Program-made: the position numbers and the translations under genes | Shown here: in pieces, positions 46,147-53,760 of the stretch | Numbering within the stretch: position 1 is the first letter of the stretch | Layout: each line of letters opens with the position of its first letter | Notes under the pieces: generated by a model | The model's input: the letters and a program-made list of their open reading frames with translations, nothing else | What the model was told of the DNA's origin: nothing | Databases searched by the model: none | NCBI RefSeq assembly: GCF_001509835.1 | Contig: NZ_JXTJ01000004.1 | Span: forward strand, 558,001-622,000 | Direction of reading: 5' to 3' | Origin: Allobosea sp. WAO | Lineage (GTDB): Bacteria > Pseudomonadota > Alphaproteobacteria > Rhizobiales > Beijerinckiaceae | Length of the DNA stretch: 64,000 nt

Positions 46147-47472
46147 TCAGCGCATATAGTGCAAACTGGTGAAAAGCTTGCGGAAGCCGCTCACCTCCTG
46201 CGCCACCGTCTCGGCCGGGCGCGCACCTGACAAGCCGTCGGCAATGTAGCCGGCAAGTTCCGGCATATGCTCCGGCTTCATGCCGAAGCGCACGATCTCC
46301 GGCGTACCGAGCCTGAGCCCGTTCACGTCTCCCGGCACTTCCGCGATCGGCAGGCCGATGCCGCAGCTCAGGATGTTGGCGGCGCGAAGCCGCTTCGCCG
46401 CCGCCTGGCCGCCGCCATAGGCGCCCGCCTCGATGGCGAACTGGTGCGATTGGGTCATGCCGCGCTCGCGTGCGAAGACCGGCACCTGCCGCTCGACCAG
46501 CGCGTCTGCCAGCGCCTTGGCCGTCGCCGCCATCATCTGCGCATAGTCACGCCCGAACTCCTGCCAGTCCATCAGCGTGATCGCCAGCGACGCCGATTTC
46601 GCCACGTCGAAATTGGCGGTCAGCCCGGGATAGGCGATGGCGTCGAGCTTCTTGGCGATCGCCGCGTCATTGGTGACGATCAGGCCCGAAGGCGGCCCGC
46701 CCAGGCTCTTATAGGTGCTCATCGTCATGACATGGGCGCCCTCGGCCAGCGGCTGCTGCCAGGCATGGCCGGCGATCATGCCGGAGAGATGGGCCGCGTC
46801 GAACAGCACGATCGCGCCGACCTCGTCGGCGATGGCGCGGATCTCGCGGATCGGATGAGGGAACAGGTTGAGGCTGCCGCCGATGCTGATCAGCTTGGGC
46901 TTCAACCGGAGCGCATCCGCGTGCAGCTTGTCGAGATCGACCGTGTAGTTCTGCGCATCGACCGGGGCAGGATGGGTAACGATGCCGTAGAGCCCGGCCG
47001 CGCCGGCGCCGTGATGAGTGACATGGCCGCCGATCGCCGGTGGCGGCGCGATGATGCAGTCGCCCGCCTTCGCCGCGGCCATGAAGACATAGAGATTGGC
47101 GATGGCGCCGGATGGCACCCGGATCTCTGCATGGCCCGCGCCGAAGACCTCGGCAGCGAGCTCGGCGGTGACGATCTCGATCTGCTCGATCGCCTCCAGC
47201 CCCATCTCGTATTTGTCGCCGGGATAGCCGAGGGAGGGCCGCGCGCCCATGCCCTGGCCGAGCACGGCCTCGGCACGCGGGTTCATCACATTGGTCGCCG
47301 GATTGAGGTTGACGCAGTCGCGCTCATGGATCGCCCGGTTCTCGGCAACGAGCCCGGCCAGCCGCGCCTCCGTCGCCGCCCGGTCCTGCCCGGCGACCTC
47401 CCCGGCGATACGCAGGACATAGTCCTCGCTCGCCGCCGGCACCCAGTCCCGCCTCGCCAGTTTCGCGCTCAT
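46147..47472 (-). CDS. serine hydroxymethyltransferase-fold PLP enzyme with altered catalytic residues
   Basis: A 441-residue PLP enzyme homologous to GlyA. Retained: GGHVTHH, the PLP-pyridine Asp in FDAAHLSG, the Schiff-base Lys in MSTYKSLGGP, and the substrate-carboxylate Arg in LRLGTPEIVRFG. Changed relative to E. coli SHMT: Tyr55 to Pro and Glu57 to Leu (in RPSLGYPG), Tyr65 to Glu (DKYEMG), His228 to Tyr (TYK). It may be an aldolase or a methylserine-type hydroxymethyltransferase rather than standard SHMT. It is divergent from a GcvA-like LysR gene. Confidence 0.85.
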   Translation of the reverse strand: MSAKLARRDWVPAASEDYVLRIAGEVAGQDRAATEARLAGLVAENRAIHERDCVNLNPATNVMNPRAEAVLGQGMGARPSLGYPGDKYEMGLEAIEQIEIVTAELAAEVFGAGHAEIRVPSGAIANLYVFMAAAKAGDCIIAPPPAIGGHVTHHGAGAAGLYGIVTHPAPVDAQNYTVDLDKLHADALRLKPKLISIGGSLNLFPHPIREIRAIADEVGAIVLFDAAHLSGMIAGHAWQQPLAEGAHVMTMSTYKSLGGPPSGLIVTNDAAIAKKLDAIAYPGLTANFDVAKSASLAITLMDWQEFGRDYAQMMAATAKALADALVERQVPVFARERGMTQSHQFAIEAGAYGGGQAAAKRLRAANILSCGIGLPIAEVPGDVNGLRLGTPEIVRFGMKPEHMPELAGYIADGLSGARPAETVAQEVSGFRKLFTSLHYMR

Positions 47473-47560
47473 CCGCCTGCCCTGCCCCAACCCCGTGTTT
47501 CGTGGCGCCATTGGAACGGCTTGGCACGCGCCGCGCAAACCAGTTATCGTCGCCGGAAGG

Positions 47561-47575
47561 CCTAGGAAATCTAGG
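47561..47575. promoter_or_regulatory. palindrome between SHMT-like and LysR genes
   Basis: CCTAG (47561-47565), GAAAT, CTAGG (47571-47575). Centred about 30 bases before the LysR start. Size and position fit a LysR-type half of an operator. Confidence 0.35.
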
Positions 47576-47597
47576 TCTGAGCCAGCGAACCCGATCC

Positions 47598-48479
47598 ATG
47601 CCCGTCGCACCGCCGCGCCCGCCCATGCCGCCGCTCAACGCGCTGCGCGCCTTCGAGGCGGCGGGCCGGCTAGGAAGCTTCGCCCGCGCCGCCGAGGAAC
47701 TCGGCGTCACGCCCGGCGCCATCGCCCAGCAGATCCGCCAGCTCGAAGCGTTCCTCGGCTTTCCGCTGTTCCGTCGCCTGCCCCAGGGTGTCGCGCTGAC
47801 GGACGCCGGCAGGCAGGCACAGCCGCGCCTCAGCGCCGCCTTCGAGGCGCTCTCGCTCGCGGTGCACGATCTGCGCGCAAGCCATACCGGTCAGGCGCTC
47901 GCCATCGCCGCCCTGCCCTGCATCGCCCAGCTCTGGCTTTCGCCGCGCCTGCCGGCCTTGCAGCAGGAGTTTCCGGAGCTGCAGATCTCGATCTCGGCGA
48001 TGGAGGAACCGCCAACCGGGCCGCGCGAGGCCTTCGACCTCGCTCTGTTCTATCTGGCGGAGCCGCCGCCGGGAGCCCTCGCCCTTGCCGAAGACAGCCT
48101 TGCCCCGATCTGCTCGCCGCATCTGGCTCAGCAGTTGCTCACGCCCTCCGATCTCCTGGGCAAGACCCTGCTGCACGATGCGGTCTGGCGCAGCGACTGG
48201 GCGCGCTGGCTAAGGCATGCCGGTGTGACCGGCATCGATGCCGGCCGCGGCCCGTCTTACTCGCTCTATGCGCTGGCGCTCGATGCCGCGCTCGGCGGCT
48301 CCGGCATCCTGATCGGCCGCGCGAGCCTGGTCGCGCCGCTCCTGGCCCAGGGCCGGCTGGCCACGCCCTTCGCTGATGCGATGCCGAGCGGCGATCGGCT
48401 GACGATCCTGTCCCCGGCGACCCGCACGCCGCACCCGCTGCGCGAGCAGGTTCTGGAATGGCTCGGTGAAAGTGGCTGA
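47598..48479 (+). CDS. LysR-family regulator (GcvA-like)
   Basis: A 293-residue regulator. The winged helix (residues 10-70) reads PPLNALRAFEAAGRLGSFARAAEELGVTPGAIAQQIRQLE, the arrangement of GcvA-type regulators. The effector domain follows from about residue 100. Its start could also be ATG 47625. The divergent SHMT-like enzyme is the likely target; GcvA homologues often control amino acid or glycine metabolism. Confidence 0.9.
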   Translation: MPVAPPRPPMPPLNALRAFEAAGRLGSFARAAEELGVTPGAIAQQIRQLEAFLGFPLFRRLPQGVALTDAGRQAQPRLSAAFEALSLAVHDLRASHTGQALAIAALPCIAQLWLSPRLPALQQEFPELQISISAMEEPPTGPREAFDLALFYLAEPPPGALALAEDSLAPICSPHLAQQLLTPSDLLGKTLLHDAVWRSDWARWLRHAGVTGIDAGRGPSYSLYALALDAALGGSGILIGRASLVAPLLAQGRLATPFADAMPSGDRLTILSPATRTPHPLREQVLEWLGESG

Positions 48480-48592
48480 GCCAGGCCGGCGAGGCGCGGC
48501 CATTCGAACCGGGCGGATGAGGCTGCTGCGATCGGTTCCAAGCTCCCCCAGGCTCGTCGCAAGCACTTTGCGCAGCAGCGTCCCTCGACCTT

Positions 48593-49054
48593 CTACAGCG
48601 CCAGCTCCATGACCCTTTCGCCATTGGCGCGGGTCTCGCCGGTATCGACGAAGCCTTGCGCCAGATAGAAGCCGTGCGGCCCGCCATCGCCGGGTACATA
48701 GCTGGTTTGCGCCAGCCTATATCCCTGCGACGGCAGGACCTTCAGCCAGAGCGCGATCGCCTCGCGCCCATAGCCTCTGCCCTGATGGCGCCCGTCGATC
48801 ATGAAGCGCCAGAGGAAGCAACTCGCGCCGTCATCGCCGGGCCGCCACATGATGAAGCCGACCGGCTCCTCGTCGGCATAGATGGCACGAAACACCGCGG
48901 CCGGATTGAAATGGGCCTGCGCGATCGAGACCGCATTGGGCGCGACGAAGCCGCTTTGCGCCCCGTGCGGCGCGAGTTCGCAGATCGTGCGCACGGTCTC
49001 GGCCGTGACCTCCTGCAGCGAGACCGTGGTCTCTCCCAAGCGAGCCCGCCTCAC
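48593..49054 (-). CDS. GNAT-family N-acetyltransferase
   Basis: A 153-residue acetyltransferase. The acetyl-CoA pyrophosphate loop is DGRHQGRGYGREAI (motif A, about residue 92), and FYLAQGFVDTGE is motif B. The start is GTG 49054, overlapping the TGA of the upstream gene as GTGA, so translation is coupled to the MetX-like gene. Substrate unknown; spermidine-type acetyltransferases resemble it. Confidence 0.85.
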   Translation of the reverse strand: MRRARLGETTVSLQEVTAETVRTICELAPHGAQSGFVAPNAVSIAQAHFNPAAVFRAIYADEEPVGFIMWRPGDDGASCFLWRFMIDGRHQGRGYGREAIALWLKVLPSQGYRLAQTSYVPGDGGPHGFYLAQGFVDTGETRANGERVMELAL

Positions 49055-50229
49055 TTCTCGAGGAACGCCTTCACCGCCCCTTCCGCCTGCTTCATGGAGA
49101 TCACCCCGTCGAGATGGCCACGTGTGCCCTGGATAGTGACGTGGGAAACGTCGCGGCCGGCCTTCTTCGCCTCGGCGACGGTGCGCTGGATCATCTCGTC
49201 CGGGAAGACCAGATCCTTCGGCTGGCTGACGATAAGCAGCGGCGCCTTGATCCGGCTCATCCCGTCGGCAAGCGACTTGCCCCCCGCGGCATAGAGCTGG
49301 TTCGCCTTGACCAGATAGAGGAAATGGTTGGCGTCCGAGAGCTTGGCGCGTGCCTCGCCGGCATTGTCGAGCACGCTCTGGACCTGGAACTTGTTGCCGA
49401 GCGCCTTGGCCGGATCGTCGCCCTCCTTGGCCGGGCGGCGGCCGAAGGTGCCATTGGTCCAGTCGCCGTGATTGGCCTGCAGCGTCACCGCAGTCAGCGC
49501 CTTGGCGAGGCCGGCATTGGGTGGGGTCTTGCCGTAATAATCGCCCTTGTTCCAATTGGGGTCGACCAGGATCGGCGCTGCCCAGACATCGAGCCAGGCG
49601 ATCAGCTGGGCATCCGCCTCCGCCGCGCCGATCACCGCCATCGCCTTGCCGACCATGTCGGGATGGCTCGCGGCCCATTCATAGGTCTGCAGCGCGCCCA
49701 TCGAGGGACCGGCGACCATGACCAGTTTCCTGATTCCAAGACTCTCGACCAGTGCCTTCTGGACATTGACGAAATCGCCGATGGTCACGACCGGGAAGTC
49801 GAGCGCGTAGGGCTTAGCCGTATCGGGATCGATCGAGGCCGGGCCGGTGGTCGTGGTCTTCGGATCGCCGGTGTTGAGGTTGACCAGCGTGTCCGAGGAC
49901 AGGACGAAATACTTGTCGGTGTCGATCGCCTTGCCCGGGCCGATGATCGCGTCCCAATAGCCGGGCGCGGCATCGGAGGCCGCATATTTGCCGGCGGCAT
50001 GCGAATTCGCCGAGAAGAAATGGCAGATCAGGATCGCGTTGGACTTGTCGGCGTTGAGCGTGCCGTAGCTCTCCCAGCCGACCTTGACGTTCTTCAGCGT
50101 GCGCCCGCCCTGCGTGGTGTAGCTCGGCAGCTCGAAGATCTTCTTCTCGACGATCAGCTCCTGAGCCTCCGCCATTCCCGTCACCACCATCCCGACGACA
50201 CCCAGCACGCCCGCGATCCAGCCCTTCAT
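49051..50229 (-). CDS. exported alpha/beta hydrolase of the homoserine acetyltransferase (MetX) fold
   Basis: A 392-residue protein with a signal peptide (residues 1-22, ending AEA). The fold resembles MetX: LSSDTLVNLNTGDPKTTTTGPASIDP, the nucleophile Ser in AGPSMGALQTYEWA (about residue 175), an Asp in SQPKDLVFPDEM, and the catalytic His in TRGHLDGV. Export makes a role in methionine synthesis unlikely; an esterase or acyltransferase in the periplasm is more probable. Confidence 0.87.
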   Translation of the reverse strand: MKGWIAGVLGVVGMVVTGMAEAQELIVEKKIFELPSYTTQGGRTLKNVKVGWESYGTLNADKSNAILICHFFSANSHAAGKYAASDAAPGYWDAIIGPGKAIDTDKYFVLSSDTLVNLNTGDPKTTTTGPASIDPDTAKPYALDFPVVTIGDFVNVQKALVESLGIRKLVMVAGPSMGALQTYEWAASHPDMVGKAMAVIGAAEADAQLIAWLDVWAAPILVDPNWNKGDYYGKTPPNAGLAKALTAVTLQANHGDWTNGTFGRRPAKEGDDPAKALGNKFQVQSVLDNAGEARAKLSDANHFLYLVKANQLYAAGGKSLADGMSRIKAPLLIVSQPKDLVFPDEMIQRTVAEAKKAGRDVSHVTIQGTRGHLDGVISMKQAEGAVKAFLEK

Positions 50230-50319
50230 GCCGCGCTCCCTTGCTCCGGCCGGTTTCTCGGCCTTGAGGCGGATCAGAGCGGATTTGGCCGGCTAACGGA
50301 AGGGGGGGTACACCCCGTC

Positions 50320-50404
50320 ATGCTCGCCCCTGTGGCGAGCATCCACGTCTTGAACAGCGCATTGTAGGAAGGAAGACGTGGATGGTCGGGACAAGCCCGA
50401 CCAT
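50320..50404. repeat. three-hairpin palindromic intergenic repeat
   Basis: ATGCTCGCC (50320-50328) pairs with GGCGAGCAT (50334-50342); ATCCACGTCTT (50341-50351) with AAGACGTGGAT (50373-50383); ATGGTCGGG (50382-50390) with CCCGACCAT (50396-50404) around ACAAG. The last hairpin has the same plan as those at 6315-6339 and 16660-16682. It lies between two minus-strand genes. Confidence 0.75.
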
Positions 50405-50415
50405 GACGCGGAGTG

Positions 50416-51531
50416 CTAAAGCGTCTCCAGCAAGCCCTTGATCAGCGCCCGGCGCGGGGCGATCGACGGGATCAGCCCGTATTCCTGCAGGGTGTGGGCG
50501 CCGTCGCCGTCGATGCCGAGCCCGTCCAGCGTCGGGACGCCGAGCGCCGCAGTGAAATTACCATCCGAACCGCCGCCGGTCATCGGGCAGTCCTGCAGGT
50601 CGAAGCCGATGCCGGCCGCGATCGCCCTCGCCTTCTCGTAGAGCGCCGTGACATCGTCGCTCTTCTCATAGGGCGGACGGTTCATGCCGCCGGTGACCGT
50701 GACCTTCACATCCGGATCATGGGGCTTGAGGCCGAGGATGCGCCGTTCCATCGCCACGCCGTCCGCCACCGTGGTGACGCGGCAATCAACACTGAACCAG
50801 GCATGCTGCGGCACGACGTTCGCCGCCGTGCCGCCGCCGACCAGCGCGACCGTGGTGGTGATGCCGCGCGAATAGTCGGTCATGCCCTCGACCGCGAGGA
50901 TCTGGTGCGCCGCCTCGCGGATGGCGTTGCGGCCATCGGCATGGCGCGAGCCCGAATGCGCCGGGCGCCCCTCGATCTTCACCTCGAAGCGGCCGACGCC
51001 CTTGCGCGCCGTGACGATCCGGCCGCCCTCGCGCGCCGGCTCGGTGACCAGCACCGCCATCGACTTGCGCCCGATATCCTCGATCAGCCCGCGCGTTGTC
51101 GGCGAGCCGATCTCCTCGTCCGGCGTGAACAGGAAGACCATGGGCCGCCGGGCCGCGCCGGCCTTGGCGGCGTCCTTGAAGGCCTGCAGCGCCAGCCAGG
51201 CGCCGCCCTTCATGTCATAGACGCCGGGCCCGTAGAGCCGCTCGCCCTCGACCCTGACCGGCAGGTCCTTGGCACTGGTGCCGACCGGGTGAACCGTGTC
51301 GAGATGCGACATCAGCGCGACCGCCTTCTCGCCATTGTCGACGCCGGCGCGCAGCACCAGGCTGTCGCCGAGCCCGTCACGGCCGGGAATGCGCTCGACG
51401 GCGATCGGCAGGCCTTCGACCTCCCTGGCGACGAGGTCCATCATGCCGTTGACGCCGGGCACGTGATGGGTGGGGCTCTCCAGCGCAACCCAGACGGAGA
51501 GCGCGGGAACGGCGGGATCGTGAATGGTCAT
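50416..51531 (-). CDS. M20-family metallopeptidase (carboxypeptidase G2-like)
   Basis: A 371-residue zinc peptidase. Metal and catalytic motifs are MSHLDTVHPVG (zinc His and catalytic Asp), YGPGVYDMKGG (bridging Asp), FLFTPDEEIGS (general base Glu, zinc Glu), and a C-terminal His in GAHTLQEY. The dimerisation domain begins near residue 170 (GVGRFEVKIEGRPAHSG). No signal peptide. It could be a glutamate carboxypeptidase or an amidohydrolase for a peptide-like metabolite. Confidence 0.92.
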   Translation of the reverse strand: MTIHDPAVPALSVWVALESPTHHVPGVNGMMDLVAREVEGLPIAVERIPGRDGLGDSLVLRAGVDNGEKAVALMSHLDTVHPVGTSAKDLPVRVEGERLYGPGVYDMKGGAWLALQAFKDAAKAGAARRPMVFLFTPDEEIGSPTTRGLIEDIGRKSMAVLVTEPAREGGRIVTARKGVGRFEVKIEGRPAHSGSRHADGRNAIREAAHQILAVEGMTDYSRGITTTVALVGGGTAANVVPQHAWFSVDCRVTTVADGVAMERRILGLKPHDPDVKVTVTGGMNRPPYEKSDDVTALYEKARAIAAGIGFDLQDCPMTGGGSDGNFTAALGVPTLDGLGIDGDGAHTLQEYGLIPSIAPRRALIKGLLETL

Positions 51532-51685
51532 GATGGCTGGGTTTCGCAGGACAGCGTGGCGATAACGAGGAGATTGGCCAATTTGCCGGCTTTGTCCATC
51601 GCCGCAAGCGGGCAGCAGCCCTGCGGTTCGCGGGAGCCCGCGGGATGATCCGGCCGGCCGGCAACGCACCGCGCAGCGGCGGTGT

Positions 51686-52324
51686 TCAGGTGAGTTCCTT
51701 CGGCCCGGCCGGCGTCTCGATCTGCGCATGATAGCGCAGCCTTTGCGCCTGAGTGAGCGCCGGAGCGCCCTCGACCGCGAGCTCGCGATAGAGTGCCGCG
51801 ACGGTCTCCGGTTGCGGATGCGCGAGCGAGAAGCCGCGTAGGCGCGCCCCGAGATCGGCGATCCCAGCCATCGAGCGCGGCTTGCCGCGCCGGTCGATCA
51901 GAGAGGGAGCTGCGCCGTCGAGGGGCAGCGAGCCATCGTCGGGAATGGCGAAGTCGAAGGTCGGGTCGTTCGCGGGAAACGCGACCTTGCGGCCGAAGAT
52001 ACCGCCGCGGCCTGCGAGCACGGCATCGATCGCATCGCTCCGCGCGACCCAGCCGCGCAGGCGCCGCCCTTCCCCCCAATCGGCTCTGACCTGCCTTTGA
52101 TCGTCGAGGCCGAACCAGCGCGCCCGGCCGGGCGCCTCACCCTCGGGGTCGAGCGCCACGATCTCCAGATAGACGCCGTCGCCGAGCTGCAGCAGGTGGT
52201 TATGCGTGCCCATATAGGGATGGCGCTGGCCGAAGGGCACATCGAGGTCGAGGCAGGCGCGCACATGCCCGACGCCCTCGGCGAGCGTCGGGGCTATCAC
52301 GGTGAGATGGTCCAGCTTCAGCAT
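51686..52324 (-). CDS. VOC-family glyoxalase-like protein
   Basis: A 212-residue protein of the glyoxalase-like domain type. LKLDHLTVIAPTLAEGVGHVRACLDLDVPFG forms the first module, with a conserved His, and GTHNHLLQLGDGVYLEIVALDPEG the second strand with a metal-ligand Glu. Substrate unknown. It is the most distal gene of the ssb-side minus strand but is separated from ssb by a terminator. Confidence 0.85.
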   Translation of the reverse strand: MLKLDHLTVIAPTLAEGVGHVRACLDLDVPFGQRHPYMGTHNHLLQLGDGVYLEIVALDPEGEAPGRARWFGLDDQRQVRADWGEGRRLRGWVARSDAIDAVLAGRGGIFGRKVAFPANDPTFDFAIPDDGSLPLDGAAPSLIDRRGKPRSMAGIADLGARLRGFSLAHPQPETVAALYRELAVEGAPALTQAQRLRYHAQIETPAGPKELT

Positions 52325-52365
52325 GCCCTGCTCACCATCCCTGCCCGCGTCCCATCTCGCAGATA

Positions 52366-52396
52366 TGAAAAGAGGCGCCTCCTGCGAGACGCCTCT
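52366..52396 (-). terminator. ssb terminator
   Basis: On the minus strand CGCCTCT and AGAGGCG arms (52371-52377 and 52390-52396) form a 7-bp stem followed by TTTT (52370 downwards). It ends 41 bases beyond the ssb stop. Confidence 0.65.
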
Positions 52397-52436
52397 CCAT
52401 TGACCAGGCCCGTGTGAAACCCGCCCGCCGCGAAGG

Positions 52437-52985
52437 CTAGAACGGAATGTCGTCGTCGAGATGGCTCGAGGACCGCGAGGAACCACCGCTCGAACCGCCG
52501 CCAGACATCGCCGGCTGGCGCGAGCCACCACCGCTGCCCATCGGGCTCTGGCGGCCGAAGGAGCCGCCGCCAGAGGAGCGATCCTCGAAGGAACCACCGC
52601 CGCCCTCGCCATACTCATCCGAGCCGCCCTGGCCGCGGCTGTCGAGGATGGTCAGCTCGCCGCGGAAGCGCTGCAGCACGATCTCGGTCGTGTACTTCTC
52701 GACGCCCTGCTGGTCCTGCCATTTGCGGGTCTGCAGCTGGCCCTCGATGTAAACCTTCGAGCCCTTCTTCAGATACTGCTCGGCGACCTTGGCGAGGTTC
52801 TCGTTGAAGATCACCACCGAATGCCACTCGGTGCGCTCCTTGCGCTCGCCCGACTGCTTGTCGCGCCAGGTTTCCGAGGTGGCGATGCGCAGATTGACGA
52901 CCGGCTCGCCGCTGCCGAGGCGCCGCACCTCGGGGTCGCGCCCGAGATTGCCGACCAGAATGACCTTGTTGACGCTACCAGCCAT
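52437..52985 (-). CDS. ssb: single-stranded DNA-binding protein
   Basis: Binds single-stranded DNA in replication, repair and recombination. It has 182 residues. The OB-fold is residues 1-110 ([45 protein letters not shown]). A Gly/Ser-rich linker follows (about 118-175) and the protein-interaction tip DDDIPF ends it. A LexA-type box lies about 90 bases upstream, so it is probably SOS-inducible. Confidence 0.97.
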   Translation of the reverse strand: MAGSVNKVILVGNLGRDPEVRRLGSGEPVVNLRIATSETWRDKQSGERKERTEWHSVVIFNENLAKVAEQYLKKGSKVYIEGQLQTRKWQDQQGVEKYTTEIVLQRFRGELTILDSRGQGGSDEYGEGGGGSFEDRSSGGGSFGRQSPMGSGGGSRQPAMSGGGSSGGSSRSSSHLDDDIPF

Positions 52986-53357
52986 GACAGGCTCCGTTTT
53001 CCTGCGCACTTCACCACAAACCGGCCGATCGACCGGAAGCGGACCCTAGCGATCCCGGCAGGGACTATCAATGATGTTCCTGTTTTGTTCAAGGACAAAA
53101 TCGGAAGTTGTCCCCGGAGATTCGCAGCCGGCAGGTCAGCGTGGACCGCTCGCAGCAGGGTCAGGGGGAGGCCAGCGGACATTCTGCAGCGCACGCAGTT
53201 GCCGCCGACCGAGCAGGGGTGGCCATCGGGTGGTTGCGGGGAAGCCGGTATGGCCACGCGGGCCTGACCTTTGGCCCGCCTTGGTGGACCGGAGGCGCGT
53301 ACCTCGAAGGCTCGAAGGCGCGGTTGGTCATGATCCGCGCCTCCAGACAACCGTAGT
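52986..53357. other. ssb upstream region
   Basis: 372 bases holding the ssb promoter and the LexA-like box (53076-53090). No supported gene; the open frames here have no ribosome sites or recognisable domains. In many alphaproteobacteria uvrA is divergent from ssb across such a box; it is not present here. Confidence 0.6.
53076..53090. promoter_or_regulatory. LexA (SOS) box upstream of ssb
   Basis: GTTCCTGTTTTGTTC matches the alphaproteobacterial SOS operator GTTC-N7-GTTC exactly (GAAC-N7-GAAC on the other strand). It lies 91-105 bases upstream of the ssb start. Confidence 0.75.
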
Positions 53358-53609
53358 TCACGGCCGCCACATGATCCCGCCATGTCCCCATAGCGGCGCG
53401 TTGGGGCTTTGTTCCGGCAGCAGGCCGATGTCGCGCAGATCACCGGGCGTGAGCCGAGGACCGGGCTGCAGGCTGCGCCATAGAAAGCGCGTGGCGGCGA
53501 GCGCAACCGACAGGCAACGAGCAGGCAGTTCCCTGATGGCAGACAAGCGCCGGGAGACTTCATGCGGCCTCTCGGAGTGCGAGATCGAAACGCTTTGCAG
53601 AAGGCTCAT
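53358..53609 (-). CDS. small DUF1127-like protein
   Basis: An 83-residue Arg-rich protein. The middle (about residues 30-62: LSVALAATRFLWRSLQPGPRLTPGDLRDIGL) has the DUF1127/YjiS layout, a short basic helix followed by L-x4-DLRDIGL. The ATG at 53609 has the strong site GGGAGG about ten bases upstream. DUF1127 proteins in alphaproteobacteria affect RNA turnover and phosphate or stress responses. It is divergent from the winged-helix/TPR gene. Confidence 0.65.
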   Translation of the reverse strand: MSLLQSVSISHSERPHEVSRRLSAIRELPARCLSVALAATRFLWRSLQPGPRLTPGDLRDIGLLPEQSPNAPLWGHGGIMWRP

Positions 53610-53760
53610 CCCAACCTCCCTCGAAGAGCGGCCCAGCCAGAAGCGGGTCGCGGGAAGGACCGTCGCGCTCGGTGCCGGCAAAGTCCTGAGGCGACGTCGG
53701 AATCGCGCTGAGATTGCGTTTATGCTTTTCTGAGGGATCACCGATCGCCGGAACGCTCTG

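Noticed and set aside
53071-53733. 220-codon plus-strand frame between ssb and the winged-helix gene
   Set aside because: No ribosome site or domain, and it overlaps the better supported DUF1127-like gene on the other strand.
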